Part shown: positions 23,230 to 31,275 of the stretch, piece by piece
Layout: each line of letters opens with the position of its first letter
Numbering within the stretch: the first letter of the stretch is position 1
Virus record (IMG/VR): IMGVR_UViG_3300005095_000173
Span: 1-64,000 of that record
Length of the DNA stretch: 64,000 bases
Source of the DNA: a virus
Strand: one strand, 5' to 3'
Notes under the pieces: model-generated
The model's input: only the letters and a program-made list of their open reading frames with translations
Databases searched by the model: none
Told to the model about the DNA's origin: nothing
Position numbers and translations under genes: made by a program

Positions 23230-23987
23230 TGAATATTATTGGACAGGACAAAGCAAAAACAATTATTGAATCATTGATTAAATATAATATTATTAATAAT
23301 CGACTTACACATATATTATTGGTTGCTCCATCTGGGCACGGTAAAACACTACTTGGTAGATACACAGGAAAACTGTTATCTGCTGTTAAAAGAAAAAAGG
23401 TATTATATTTTAGCAGTGGTAGCATGTTTTACGATTATTTTACTAAAAACCCGCGGTATTCGTGGGAAAAATTTATTCTCTTTATTGATGAGATACATAC
23501 GTTACCACATGAGGAAGAAATTTTTCCTCTATTTGAAAAAACAGATATTATTGCTGCTACTAATATTATGGGGTTACCTGAAGCCCTAAAACAACGATTT
23601 AGAATTATAACACTTCAACGGTATAAAGATGAAGATTTAAAGAAGATTTTTAAATTGTATTATGGAAAAGATGTTGACGATGAAGTAGTTAATAGAATGA
23701 TTAAACTAACAAGGGCACCAAGGTTATTAAAAGAATACGCACACTTTTATGCCGCATTAGGTGAAGATTTTTGGAAATTAATGGTAGCAGAAGACGGGCT
23801 TACCCAAGAAGAATTTGAGTATTTATCTGCACTAAAAATATTAGGTGGTATTGCTTCCTTTAATAGAATTAGGACATATCTTGGGTATTCTCCAAGATAT
23901 GTTACAGAAATAGAAACGCGATTAGTAGCTAAAGGAAAAATTCAAATTACAAATCGTGGTAGGGAATTAGTTGAAATAGAAATATAG
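23229..23987 (+). CDS. RuvB-like AAA+ ATPase
   Basis: A 252-residue protein with the RuvB layout: an AAA+ module with Walker A APSGHGKT (about 34-41), Walker B FIDEIHT (about 82-88), sensor 1 AATN and an RF arginine region, then a lid and a winged helix ending KGKIQITNRGRELV, like RuvB's C-terminal R-T-x-R-G-R motif. It is shorter than bacterial RuvB (about 330). It probably drives branch migration, but no RuvA or RuvC is adjacent; the Hjc-like resolvase at 2678 could be a partner. Confidence 0.82.
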   Translation: MNIIGQDKAKTIIESLIKYNIINNRLTHILLVAPSGHGKTLLGRYTGKLLSAVKRKKVLYFSSGSMFYDYFTKNPRYSWEKFILFIDEIHTLPHEEEIFPLFEKTDIIAATNIMGLPEALKQRFRIITLQRYKDEDLKKIFKLYYGKDVDDEVVNRMIKLTRAPRLLKEYAHFYAALGEDFWKLMVAEDGLTQEEFEYLSALKILGGIASFNRIRTYLGYSPRYVTEIETRLVAKGKIQITNRGRELVEIEI

Positions 23988-24000
23988 AGGAGGAAATAAT

Positions 24001-24714
24001 ATGCCTGGATTCAACGCAGATGTATTAGCAGTTATTAATGGAGGAATTGTATTAATGACAACTGGATGTCGTGAATCAATGGTGACAATTACGGCTAATC
24101 ACAAATATTTTGTATCTGACCAAATTAATGCTGTGTTTTATTTAGATAATGATCGATATGTTATTACAAAAAAGTGGTTTAATGATCAAACTCTTTATCC
24201 TTGGAAGATAGATTTCTCACCAGTTCCAGGAGCAATGCGTATTAATTATGGTAAATCTGCTGGTGGTATTTATCAATTCTTAAAATATTACATCAATTGG
24301 GATCGCTATAATTATAATAGTATTTCTCATTGGTCGGAAATATTTTACGAACTTGTGGGTGATATTCCTTGGGATTATAGTTTAGATGATTCATGGGAAT
24401 CTGAATTCGGAGAAAGGGATGACGTCTTTGATCGCGTTCAGATGGCGATTTATGAAACAATGTTTACATATGCACTTACTGAACTGCATATTAATCCATT
24501 TACTAATTATAATTCTTTAAAGTATGGTAGTTATTATGCTTGCAATAGTATTTATAAACCGTGGAGTGAATTTCTTGGAGAAGAAAAACTGAAAAATCTC
24601 TACAATACACTTATTGAAGAATATGAAGATTATGAAGATTTCATTACTGCTGCGATTGAACCAATTATTAATACACGAGCATGCGTATTAGTGTCTGAAA
24701 ACAAGAGGTGGTAA
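24001..24714 (+). CDS. Hypothetical protein, paralogue of 24716-25486
   Basis: 237 residues. A TTGCRES motif near residue 22, NPFTNY near 160 and a W-S-E-F-L-G segment near 190 are shared with the next gene. No known family. It is acidic and helical in the C-terminal half. GAGGAGGAAATAAT precedes the ATG. Confidence 0.7.
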   Translation: MPGFNADVLAVINGGIVLMTTGCRESMVTITANHKYFVSDQINAVFYLDNDRYVITKKWFNDQTLYPWKIDFSPVPGAMRINYGKSAGGIYQFLKYYINWDRYNYNSISHWSEIFYELVGDIPWDYSLDDSWESEFGERDDVFDRVQMAIYETMFTYALTELHINPFTNYNSLKYGSYYACNSIYKPWSEFLGEEKLKNLYNTLIEEYEDYEDFITAAIEPIINTRACVLVSENKRW

Positions 24715-24715
24715 A

Positions 24716-25486
24716 ATGCTGAAATTGAACGTGAATGGAGCCCAATTCTTTTATACCTCTGGATGCCGAGATTCATTGACTAAAGATCTCGGTGTTAGAG
24801 AATTAGCAGGAAAACAAGAAGGGATTGCAGTTATTACAAATATATCAAGATATTTCGGTGTATACATTCCTCTTATTAAAATCAGGTATTCGGATTCACC
24901 TACAATTACACGCGTTCGCCATCTTGGGAATGATGACCGTGGAGAACACGTGGTTACATTTAATTACTCATCTCGTGCTGGACTATTGAAAATGTTTAAG
25001 TGGCTTACAAATAAAGATCGTTATGGAAATTATATTGAAGATTATAACCCAGAATTCCATACTATGCTATATTATAGAAAGCAAATGGAGTATATTACGG
25101 AAGCGGTTGAAACTGCTAACGAAGCATATGATATTAGTGCATTAGTCAATGATTATGCTATTAGATTCCACTTTGGAGAAGTGGACACAGTTATTACCAG
25201 AATGAAAACGGTTTTACTTGAAACTTTATTTGACTATCTACTGTTTTATTTAAATAAAAATCCATTCACTAACTTTACTGATAATTATTTTTATACTGCA
25301 AAATATTTTATCCACCATAATCTACATACTTCTTGGGAAGAATTTACTGGTAAAGACGAGTTTAAAAAGTTCGTTCAGATTACTGAACAAGAAACCCCTC
25401 CTGAACTCAAGCAACATTTTAATCGTGCAATTGATTATTATATTAGGGATAAGTATGTCCTTCGGAAAGGAGAAGAAGAGTGGTAG
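24716..25486 (+). CDS. Hypothetical protein, paralogue of 24001-24714
   Basis: 256 residues. It shares the GCRDS motif (near residue 17), NPFTNF and W-E-E-F-T-G with its upstream neighbour. The gene at 26060 has a GCRT variant near its N-terminus, so three genes may share an N-terminal motif. Their association with the amidoligases suggests a common pathway, but function is unknown. Confidence 0.7.
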   Translation: MLKLNVNGAQFFYTSGCRDSLTKDLGVRELAGKQEGIAVITNISRYFGVYIPLIKIRYSDSPTITRVRHLGNDDRGEHVVTFNYSSRAGLLKMFKWLTNKDRYGNYIEDYNPEFHTMLYYRKQMEYITEAVETANEAYDISALVNDYAIRFHFGEVDTVITRMKTVLLETLFDYLLFYLNKNPFTNFTDNYFYTAKYFIHHNLHTSWEEFTGKDEFKKFVQITEQETPPELKQHFNRAIDYYIRDKYVLRKGEEEW

Positions 25487-26067
25487 ATATTTTTGTAACA
25501 CCAGGTGCGTTCTATCAATCTATTATTGATAAAGTAATTATTAGTGGCAATGAAGTTGCTGAAGATTATACTGAGGCAGATATGATTATTTTCTCTGGAG
25601 GTGAAGATATTTCACCATCTATTTATAACGAAGAGAACCGACACTCTTATTTTAATCCAGAGCGCGACATGTATGAAATTAATGTGTACAAGCACGCAAT
25701 TAGTAACGGGCTTCCGATGTTAGGTATTTGTCGTGGGCATCAATTACTGTTAGCATTAAATGGTGCAAAATTAGTACAAGATATTTCAATTGAACTTGGG
25801 TTTAGTCACCCAGGATTTCATAAAATTGAAGTAGAAAAGCTTAATAGTATCATTCCTGTATATGTTAATTCACTTCATCATCAGGGAGTATTAGTTAAAG
25901 ACATTCCAGATACTTTTGAATTAGTTGCTTATGAGCCAAATACTATGATTGCTGAAGCTACTTACAATGAAACGCTTGGAATCTTTACAGTGCAATTCCA
26001 TCCAGAAATTCTTAGCGACGATACATTTATTAATATCATTCACTTTTTGGAGGATAACCATGAGTAG
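25480..26067 (+). CDS. Class I glutamine amidotransferase / gamma-glutamyl hydrolase-like
   Basis: A 195-residue protein with an intact triad: Cys84 in GICRGHQLL, His174 and Glu176 in QFHPE. The SGGEDISPSIY loop resembles PuuD-type gamma-glutamyl hydrolases (peptidase C26). It could remove or transfer a glutamine-derived group from a peptide product of the ligase cluster. GTG start at 25480 with AAAGGAGAAGAA. Confidence 0.88.
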   Translation: MVDIFVTPGAFYQSIIDKVIISGNEVAEDYTEADMIIFSGGEDISPSIYNEENRHSYFNPERDMYEINVYKHAISNGLPMLGICRGHQLLLALNGAKLVQDISIELGFSHPGFHKIEVEKLNSIIPVYVNSLHHQGVLVKDIPDTFELVAYEPNTMIAEATYNETLGIFTVQFHPEILSDDTFINIIHFLEDNHE

Positions 26068-26725
26068 CCCGTTTGAAGTCGAAGTATTCAGTAAAAAAGA
26101 AGACCGAACATTCTATCGTGATTCCTTGGGATGCCGAACTGTAGGTATTCCAGGGTGTGAAGGCTGTACTATTGATACTCTTACTATTTCAAACAGTAAA
26201 CGAATTAGCTCAACGGAGCTTATTGTCGCTAAAATTAAGGCATCATTTTATTCTGGATTATTTGATAATATTGGGGTATCTTCAGATGGAAATTGGATTG
26301 AATTAAAGTTTAAACCAGATCTTCCTGTACTTACAGTTAAACCTTTGATTACATTTATTCGCGTATATATTTATGGGCATGAAGATATTATTCCATACAT
26401 TCGAGAGCTATTTTACCATCGTGGGATTAAGCGAGATTCGTGGGTGTTTTTACCCACTGGGGCTTCTGGCAATGGCAGCGAGCAATTTGCATTATATTTT
26501 TATGAGTGGGAAATGTTTAAAAACCCAGATTATTTCTTTGAATTTATTGATCACGCAAGGAACAAATGTATTGGATGTAATAATTATTCCATGATTAAAT
26601 TTCCTAAAATTAGTAATCTTGACGATGAACTGGAAACCTATCGAAAATTAACTCGTCGGAGAAAGAATTCTTTTTATGATGTTGTAACGGCAGTTTACAA
26701 ATATCAATACAACGGAGAGTGGTAA
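26060..26725 (+). CDS. Hypothetical cysteine-containing protein
   Basis: 221 residues from the ATG at 26060 (GGAGGATAACC site). The N-terminal LGCRTVGIPGCEGC stretch and CIGC near residue 175 give several cysteine pairs. It links the amidotransferase to the Pnkp-like gene, whose start is two bases after its stop. Unrecognised family. Confidence 0.68.
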   Translation: MSSPFEVEVFSKKEDRTFYRDSLGCRTVGIPGCEGCTIDTLTISNSKRISSTELIVAKIKASFYSGLFDNIGVSSDGNWIELKFKPDLPVLTVKPLITFIRVYIYGHEDIIPYIRELFYHRGIKRDSWVFLPTGASGNGSEQFALYFYEWEMFKNPDYFFEFIDHARNKCIGCNNYSMIKFPKISNLDDELETYRKLTRRRKNSFYDVVTAVYKYQYNGEW

Positions 26726-26726
26726 A

Positions 26727-28943
26727 ATGCGACATCTGTTTCTTCTTGCTGGAGAACCTGCTGTTGGAAAATCTTCTTGGATTAAAGAAAACGCACTTGA
26801 GACTTTTACACTTTCAGCTGATCAAATTCGATTAATGATGGAAGGGCCGCGAGTAAGTCCTGATGGTGGCCGTTATATTTCCCAGAAGAATGATAAAAAA
26901 GTTTGGGAATTATTAATAAGTATTTTAGAAGAACGAATGAAACGTGGAGAAACTGTATTCATTGACGCAACGCATTCTCGCGCTCGTTCTATTAATCGTT
27001 ATCGTAAATTAGCTAAAAAATATCGTTATCGAGTAACAGTTATTAACTTTCATGGGCGTAAAACTATTGATCAACTACTTGAAGATAATAATACACGTGG
27101 TTACCGAGCCGTTCCTGAAAAGGTTATTTATAATATTTATCACCGACTAGAAACAATGGAGTTTCCTGGTTGGGTAAATGTAATTACTCCAGAAGAATAT
27201 AATGACGATATTAGACACGACTGGACCGATAGATTCGATCATATTGCTGTTATTGGTGATATTCATGGAAATTATTATACTCTACTTAAACTTATAGAAC
27301 AAATGCAAAAAGAACTCACAGGGGAAACCGCATGGGTGTTTCTTGGTGATTATTTTGATCGTGGAAAATTTAATGCTGAAGTCTTCAGATTTATGCAAAA
27401 ATTTATTGATAATAACTTTGTTATTCCTTTGACTGGTAACCATGATTTTAAATGGTTACCCAGGTATGAGGAGTTTATTAATGGAAAGTTTGAAGGTCGT
27501 CGTCCCCCGCAACACACTGTAAATACTTTTATCCAATTCAAAAAAGCTGGGATTACTGTAAAAGAAGTAAAGAATTTTTATAATAAATTGGCACAATTAG
27601 TATTTGTTAAATTTGGAAGGGACTATTATGTTATGACTCATGGAGGTATTCCTATTCTTCCTTCTATTTATAGTACTACTGAAGACTTTATTTTTGGTGT
27701 AGGTACTTATGAAGATTCTGAATTAGTTGATGAAACCTTTTCTGAAAAGTGGAACAGCAAATATCTTGATTATTGTTTCTTTAGTATCCACGGGCACCGT
27801 AATATTTTTGGTGTTGATATTCATAATACTAAGTTTACTTATAATCTTAATGGAGATGCGGAATATTTAGGTGGAGAACTTCGTGGTATTATTATTCATA
27901 AGCACGGTACCATTAACGAATTTCGTCAGAAAGGACTAAATCCAATGTACGCAAGTAAGAAAAGAAAGTCCAACGAAGAGATTACTATTGATAATATATT
28001 AGATAAAATGACAGAACACAACTTCGTTAAAGTGAAGGATCTTGGAAACAATACTTATGCTATTAATTTTACCAACAAAGCATTTAGGAAAAAGAAGTGG
28101 GACGACCTTACTGTTAAAGCGCGTGGTTTGTTTATTGCCAAAGACGAAAATGGCAATAATTTTGTATTAGCACGTAGCTATGAAAAGTTTTTCAATCTTA
28201 ATGAACGAGAAGAGACCAAGCAGCGTAACCTTGTATTAGCAGAATACCCCGCCGTTGCTTATAAAAAATATAATGGTTTCCTTGGATTACTTTCTGTTGA
28301 TCCACGAACAAATGAATTTTTTATCACTACAAAAGGTAGCAACAAGGGTGACTATGTTGATATGTTTAAGGAAGTTATCTCTCCGTATCTAACTGATGAG
28401 TTAAAGAATTTCTTATCTAAATCGAACACTACTATGGTATTTGAAGTTATACATAAAAACGATCCTCACATTGTTGATTATGGTGGAAACAATTTTGTTG
28501 TACTTCTTGATATTGTCTTTAATGAATTAAAAGAACGAAAATTTAAGTACAGTAATCTTGTTGGTATTGGAAAGAAGTTTGGATTTAATGTAAAAGAAAT
28601 TTATTCAGAAATCAACTCTTATGATGAATTAGTAAATCTTATTGATGAGTTACATAGTTTTGATATTATGACTAATGAAGGTATCGAAGGCGTTGTGGTA
28701 GAATTTACTGATGGATTCAAAGTAAAAATTAAAAGTAACTGGTATATTTTCTGGAAAATCTGGCGTGGTCGAAGATACTTCATTGATAAGCTTAATGGAG
28801 ACAAAGGTAAAATTAACCAGTTTAAAGAATCTTTACACTCAGGTGAGGATTTTATTGTGTTGGACTTTATGCTTAATGCAGACATTGATTTGAAAGAGAC
28901 GGATATTATTTCCATTCGTAAAATGATACTTGAGGAAATATAG
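26727..28943 (+). CDS. Pnkp-like RNA repair enzyme (kinase-phosphatase-ligase)
   Basis: This 738-residue protein has three catalytic modules in the order of bacterial Pnkp. A polynucleotide kinase domain has P-loop GEPAVGKSS (9-17) and an FIDATHSR segment. A metallophosphatase follows with GDIHG (177-181), GDYFDRG, GNHD, THGG and HGH. The last is an ATP-dependent ligase with nucleotidyl Lys514 in KYNG, EGVVVEF (motif IV) and KVKIKS (motif V). Together they would heal and seal broken RNA ends, for example tRNAs cut by host anticodon nucleases. Bacterial Pnkp usually works with Hen1, not seen here by motif. Nine-bp hairpins lie at 27435-27460 and 28132-28159. Confidence 0.9.
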   Translation: MRHLFLLAGEPAVGKSSWIKENALETFTLSADQIRLMMEGPRVSPDGGRYISQKNDKKVWELLISILEERMKRGETVFIDATHSRARSINRYRKLAKKYRYRVTVINFHGRKTIDQLLEDNNTRGYRAVPEKVIYNIYHRLETMEFPGWVNVITPEEYNDDIRHDWTDRFDHIAVIGDIHGNYYTLLKLIEQMQKELTGETAWVFLGDYFDRGKFNAEVFRFMQKFIDNNFVIPLTGNHDFKWLPRYEEFINGKFEGRRPPQHTVNTFIQFKKAGITVKEVKNFYNKLAQLVFVKFGRDYYVMTHGGIPILPSIYSTTEDFIFGVGTYEDSELVDETFSEKWNSKYLDYCFFSIHGHRNIFGVDIHNTKFTYNLNGDAEYLGGELRGIIIHKHGTINEFRQKGLNPMYASKKRKSNEEITIDNILDKMTEHNFVKVKDLGNNTYAINFTNKAFRKKKWDDLTVKARGLFIAKDENGNNFVLARSYEKFFNLNEREETKQRNLVLAEYPAVAYKKYNGFLGLLSVDPRTNEFFITTKGSNKGDYVDMFKEVISPYLTDELKNFLSKSNTTMVFEVIHKNDPHIVDYGGNNFVVLLDIVFNELKERKFKYSNLVGIGKKFGFNVKEIYSEINSYDELVNLIDELHSFDIMTNEGIEGVVVEFTDGFKVKIKSNWYIFWKIWRGRRYFIDKLNGDKGKINQFKESLHSGEDFIVLDFMLNADIDLKETDIISIRKMILEEI

Positions 28944-28944
28944 C

Positions 28945-29133
28945 ATGTTTTGTATCTTAATATTTCTACTTCTTGTAATATATTTTCTTACATTTGCTAT
29001 TAATTTGACTATAGAAATTATTAGTAGTAAGAAATATGTGGACTTAATTACAACAGTTCCTCTTTATGCCATTGCAATTTATATCTTCTATAGTATGGTT
29101 ACACACTGGAATGAAATTATTTATATGCACTAA
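28945..29133 (+). CDS. Small membrane protein, paralogue of 29148-29345
   Basis: 62 residues from the ATG at 28945, two hydrophobic helices. It shares with the next gene an INLTIE helix end, a K-x-Y-V loop and a VPLYAIAIYI second helix, so they are tandem duplicates. Confidence 0.65.
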   Translation: MFCILIFLLLVIYFLTFAINLTIEIISSKKYVDLITTVPLYAIAIYIFYSMVTHWNEIIYMH

Positions 29134-29147
29134 GAGGAGCGATAAAT

Positions 29148-29345
29148 ATGCTACTAGATTTGATTCTATTCTTTTTTGCTATTTATATTATAATATTGAC
29201 AATTAATTTAACAATAGAACTTATTTCAAAAAAACAATATGTGTATATAATTGCGACAATCCCATTGTATGCTATTGCTGTTTATATTATTTATCATATA
29301 ATTATCTATTACAATGTATTAAGTAAAATCATTTACCTATTCTAA
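29148..29345 (+). CDS. Small membrane protein, paralogue of 28945-29133
   Basis: 65 residues, two transmembrane helices, very rich in Ile and Tyr. GAGGAGCGATAAAT precedes the ATG. Tandem copy of the preceding gene; function unknown. Confidence 0.68.
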   Translation: MLLDLILFFFAIYIIILTINLTIELISKKQYVYIIATIPLYAIAVYIIYHIIIYYNVLSKIIYLF

Positions 29346-29359
29346 AGGAGATATATATA

Positions 29360-29716
29360 ATGAAAATCAAAGAAGAAATCTGTCCAATTTGTGGAGAAAC
29401 GAATTACATTAAAATCTCTGGTACTGAACTTATCGAAAATTTAGTGTGTAAACACTTTACTGGCGCAACAATTTCAACAAAATTTATTAAAGGCGGTACA
29501 GCATTAGTCACAACAGTGAAAATGGATTTTAATTACACCCATGAAGAACAAAAGCTTTACATTTTATATAAAGCCATTAAAGATCTTATTGTTATTAAAG
29601 ATGTTGATTATTGTCCTGTATGTGGAGAGCATTTACCAAATCACAAACATAACTGCTTTCTTAAAGAATTAGATTGTACATTTAAACTTGTAAATGAAAG
29701 GAGTAAACATGTCTGA
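29360..29716 (+). CDS. Zinc-ribbon protein
   Basis: 118 residues with CPIC (about 8-11), CKH, and CPVC (about 84-87) with CFL, giving two C-x2-C modules like the protein at 17845. Unknown function. AAAGGAGATATATATA precedes the start. Confidence 0.7.
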   Translation: MKIKEEICPICGETNYIKISGTELIENLVCKHFTGATISTKFIKGGTALVTTVKMDFNYTHEEQKLYILYKAIKDLIVIKDVDYCPVCGEHLPNHKHNCFLKELDCTFKLVNERSKHV

Positions 29717-29846
29717 TAAAATCATGGATCCAAATAATGAAGAGGAATATTATTGGGATGAAGATCTTGACTTAGACGAACTCATTGAGGAAACTCTTGG
29801 AGGAAGTAATGACTACAGTTTTAGTGAAGAACAAATCTACGAATAA
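29709..29846 (+). CDS. 45-residue acidic protein
   Basis: A very acidic peptide overlapping both neighbours, with AAAGGAGTAAAC before its ATG. Its 3' part overlaps the next gene in another frame by 38 bases. Confidence 0.55.
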   Translation: MSDKIMDPNNEEEYYWDEDLDLDELIEETLGGSNDYSFSEEQIYE

Positions 29847-30000
29847 AATTGAATACGTTTTTTCGGAGGTATATCGAGCCAGCTGTATATATAACCCACG
29901 AACATTTACTACTAATGTTATAGTTATAGATAAATTTGGGAAAATATCTGATATTAATCTTGATGGTGAATATGTCATTGAAGTTGTAGGAAAGGAGTAG
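29809..30000 (+). CDS. Hypothetical beta-rich protein
   Basis: 63 residues from the ATG at 29809, chosen because GGAGGAAGTA is directly upstream; an earlier in-frame TTG lacks a site. Unrecognised. Confidence 0.6.
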   Translation: MTTVLVKNKSTNKIEYVFSEVYRASCIYNPRTFTTNVIVIDKFGKISDINLDGEYVIEVVGKE

Positions 30001-30005
30001 ATAAC

Positions 30006-30245
30006 ATGATTGTTGTAATCAAATGCAAAAGAGAAGACCGAAAAGAAGGTTATGAATCCAAAATTGCAATTAGTGATGTGAGCCGTGTCTCACGTAAAGT
30101 TAAAAAGACGGAAACAGTTACAGATGGTTGGACTGTAGTTGATTATACAACTATCTTTGAAATTTATTATAATGAAGAAAGTGAAAGTAGTTACGAAAAA
30201 TTTAAATTTAATGATTATTGTATTTTTGAGGTACTGCCAGAATGA
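30006..30245 (+). CDS. Hypothetical beta-rich protein
   Basis: 79 residues with alternating charged and hydrophobic residues, similar in size and character to the preceding protein. AAAGGAGTAGATAAC precedes the ATG. Confidence 0.62.
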   Translation: MIVVIKCKREDRKEGYESKIAISDVSRVSRKVKKTETVTDGWTVVDYTTIFEIYYNEESESSYEKFKFNDYCIFEVLPE

Positions 30246-30442
30246 ATGTTGACATCTTAAATTTTGCAATTAGCACCTTACTTGTTTCTACTGCGGTCAC
30301 AATTGTCCTAATTATTAAAAGTAAAAACTATTTTGATACTATAGAAATTATTTTTGTAATTATGTTAAGTGTTATTATTGGAGTGTTTATTGGTATCAGT
30401 TGCCTGTTAATTTACATTGTCCAGCAACTACTTTGCGTATAA
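30242..30442 (+). CDS. Two-pass membrane protein
   Basis: 66 residues; hydrophobic helices at about 6-26 and 34-62 separated by a KSKNYFD loop. It overlaps the previous gene by four bases (ATGA). Confidence 0.65.
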   Translation: MNVDILNFAISTLLVSTAVTIVLIIKSKNYFDTIEIIFVIMLSVIIGVFIGISCLLIYIVQQLLCV

Positions 30443-30453
30443 GGAGGAATAAA

Positions 30454-30744
30454 ATGTATTTTGGATTTTCTATTCTTGACTCCAATATTAGTAGACGAAC
30501 AGATAATAAAGAAAATTATTTTGGATTTTGGTTAGCTATTCTTGATGTATTCTTTGGAGATACATCATTAAGTTTGTTCTCCATTCACATTGAGAAAGAC
30601 TGGGTTAACTTGTCTATTTTTATTCGGTTCTTGTTTATTTTCATGATAACTAATAAACCAAAAGACGAAGCCTATTTAGAAAAAAGTTTGATTAATTTTT
30701 ATAATGTATTTGGAAAACAATATGGTGTTGAAGAAAAGGACTAG
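30454..30744 (+). CDS. Hypothetical protein, partly hydrophobic
   Basis: 96 residues from the ATG at 30454, after AAGGAGGAATAAA. Aromatic-rich N-terminal part (FGF repeats near 4 and 25) and one possible membrane helix (IFIRFLFIFMI). Unrecognised. Confidence 0.65.
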   Translation: MYFGFSILDSNISRRTDNKENYFGFWLAILDVFFGDTSLSLFSIHIEKDWVNLSIFIRFLFIFMITNKPKDEAYLEKSLINFYNVFGKQYGVEEKD

Positions 30745-30749
30745 ATAAG

Positions 30750-31016
30750 ATGTTTATATGTAAAAACTGCGGAAGAGAGTTGTCATTAAAGGTAGTAGCA
30801 GAATACACTCCATTTACAAAAGCACAGTTTTTACAATCTATAAAAGAAGGGGACTTTTCAACAATTATGAGTGAAAGCGATGATTATGTCTTAGTAACCT
30901 GCTATGCCTGTGGACACCCTGCTTTATCTAAAAAAGATTATAAATTGCTAAACGAGTATTTTACTATTATAGGTAATTACTTTCCTTCAGACAAAGAAAT
31001 TGAAGTTAAAAACTGA
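30750..31016 (+). CDS. Zinc-ribbon protein
   Basis: 88 residues with CKNC (residues 4-7) and CYAC (about 51-54), resembling the protein at 22861. Penultimate gene of the rightward operon. Confidence 0.68.
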   Translation: MFICKNCGRELSLKVVAEYTPFTKAQFLQSIKEGDFSTIMSESDDYVLVTCYACGHPALSKKDYKLLNEYFTIIGNYFPSDKEIEVKN

Positions 31017-31017
31017 T

Positions 31018-31209
31018 ATGGAGAAACAGATATACAGGTTACTTGCGGAATTAGAGCAAGACAAAAAACTTTTAGAATTTTTCAGAACTAATTTACAAGA
31101 GTATATAAATCCATTAGATGGTAATATTGATATATGGACTTTTATTAGTGATATTGACAATAACTCAATTAATTTAGAGGAAATATTAGAGTTATTAACG
31201 AAAATTTAG
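31018..31209 (+). CDS. Hypothetical helical protein
   Basis: 63 residues from the ATG at 31018, which follows the previous stop within two bases (translational coupling, no strong ribosome site). An upstream in-frame TTG is the alternative start. Last gene before the convergent terminator. Confidence 0.55.
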   Translation: MEKQIYRLLAELEQDKKLLEFFRTNLQEYINPLDGNIDIWTFISDIDNNSINLEEILELLTKI

Positions 31210-31229
31210 AGACATCAACAGAACAAACA

Positions 31230-31262
31230 AAGCCCCTACCTAAATTGGTAGGGGCTTTTTTA
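31230..31262. terminator. Bidirectional rho-independent terminator between convergent operons
   Basis: AAGCCCCTACC/GGTAGGGGCTT, an 11-bp perfect stem with a 6-nt loop, followed by a T-run on the + strand. On the - strand it ends in TTTGTTTG, a weaker U tract. It ends both the rightward operon and the leftward nucleotide operon. Confidence 0.9.
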
Positions 31263-31275
31263 TTTAATTACGCAT

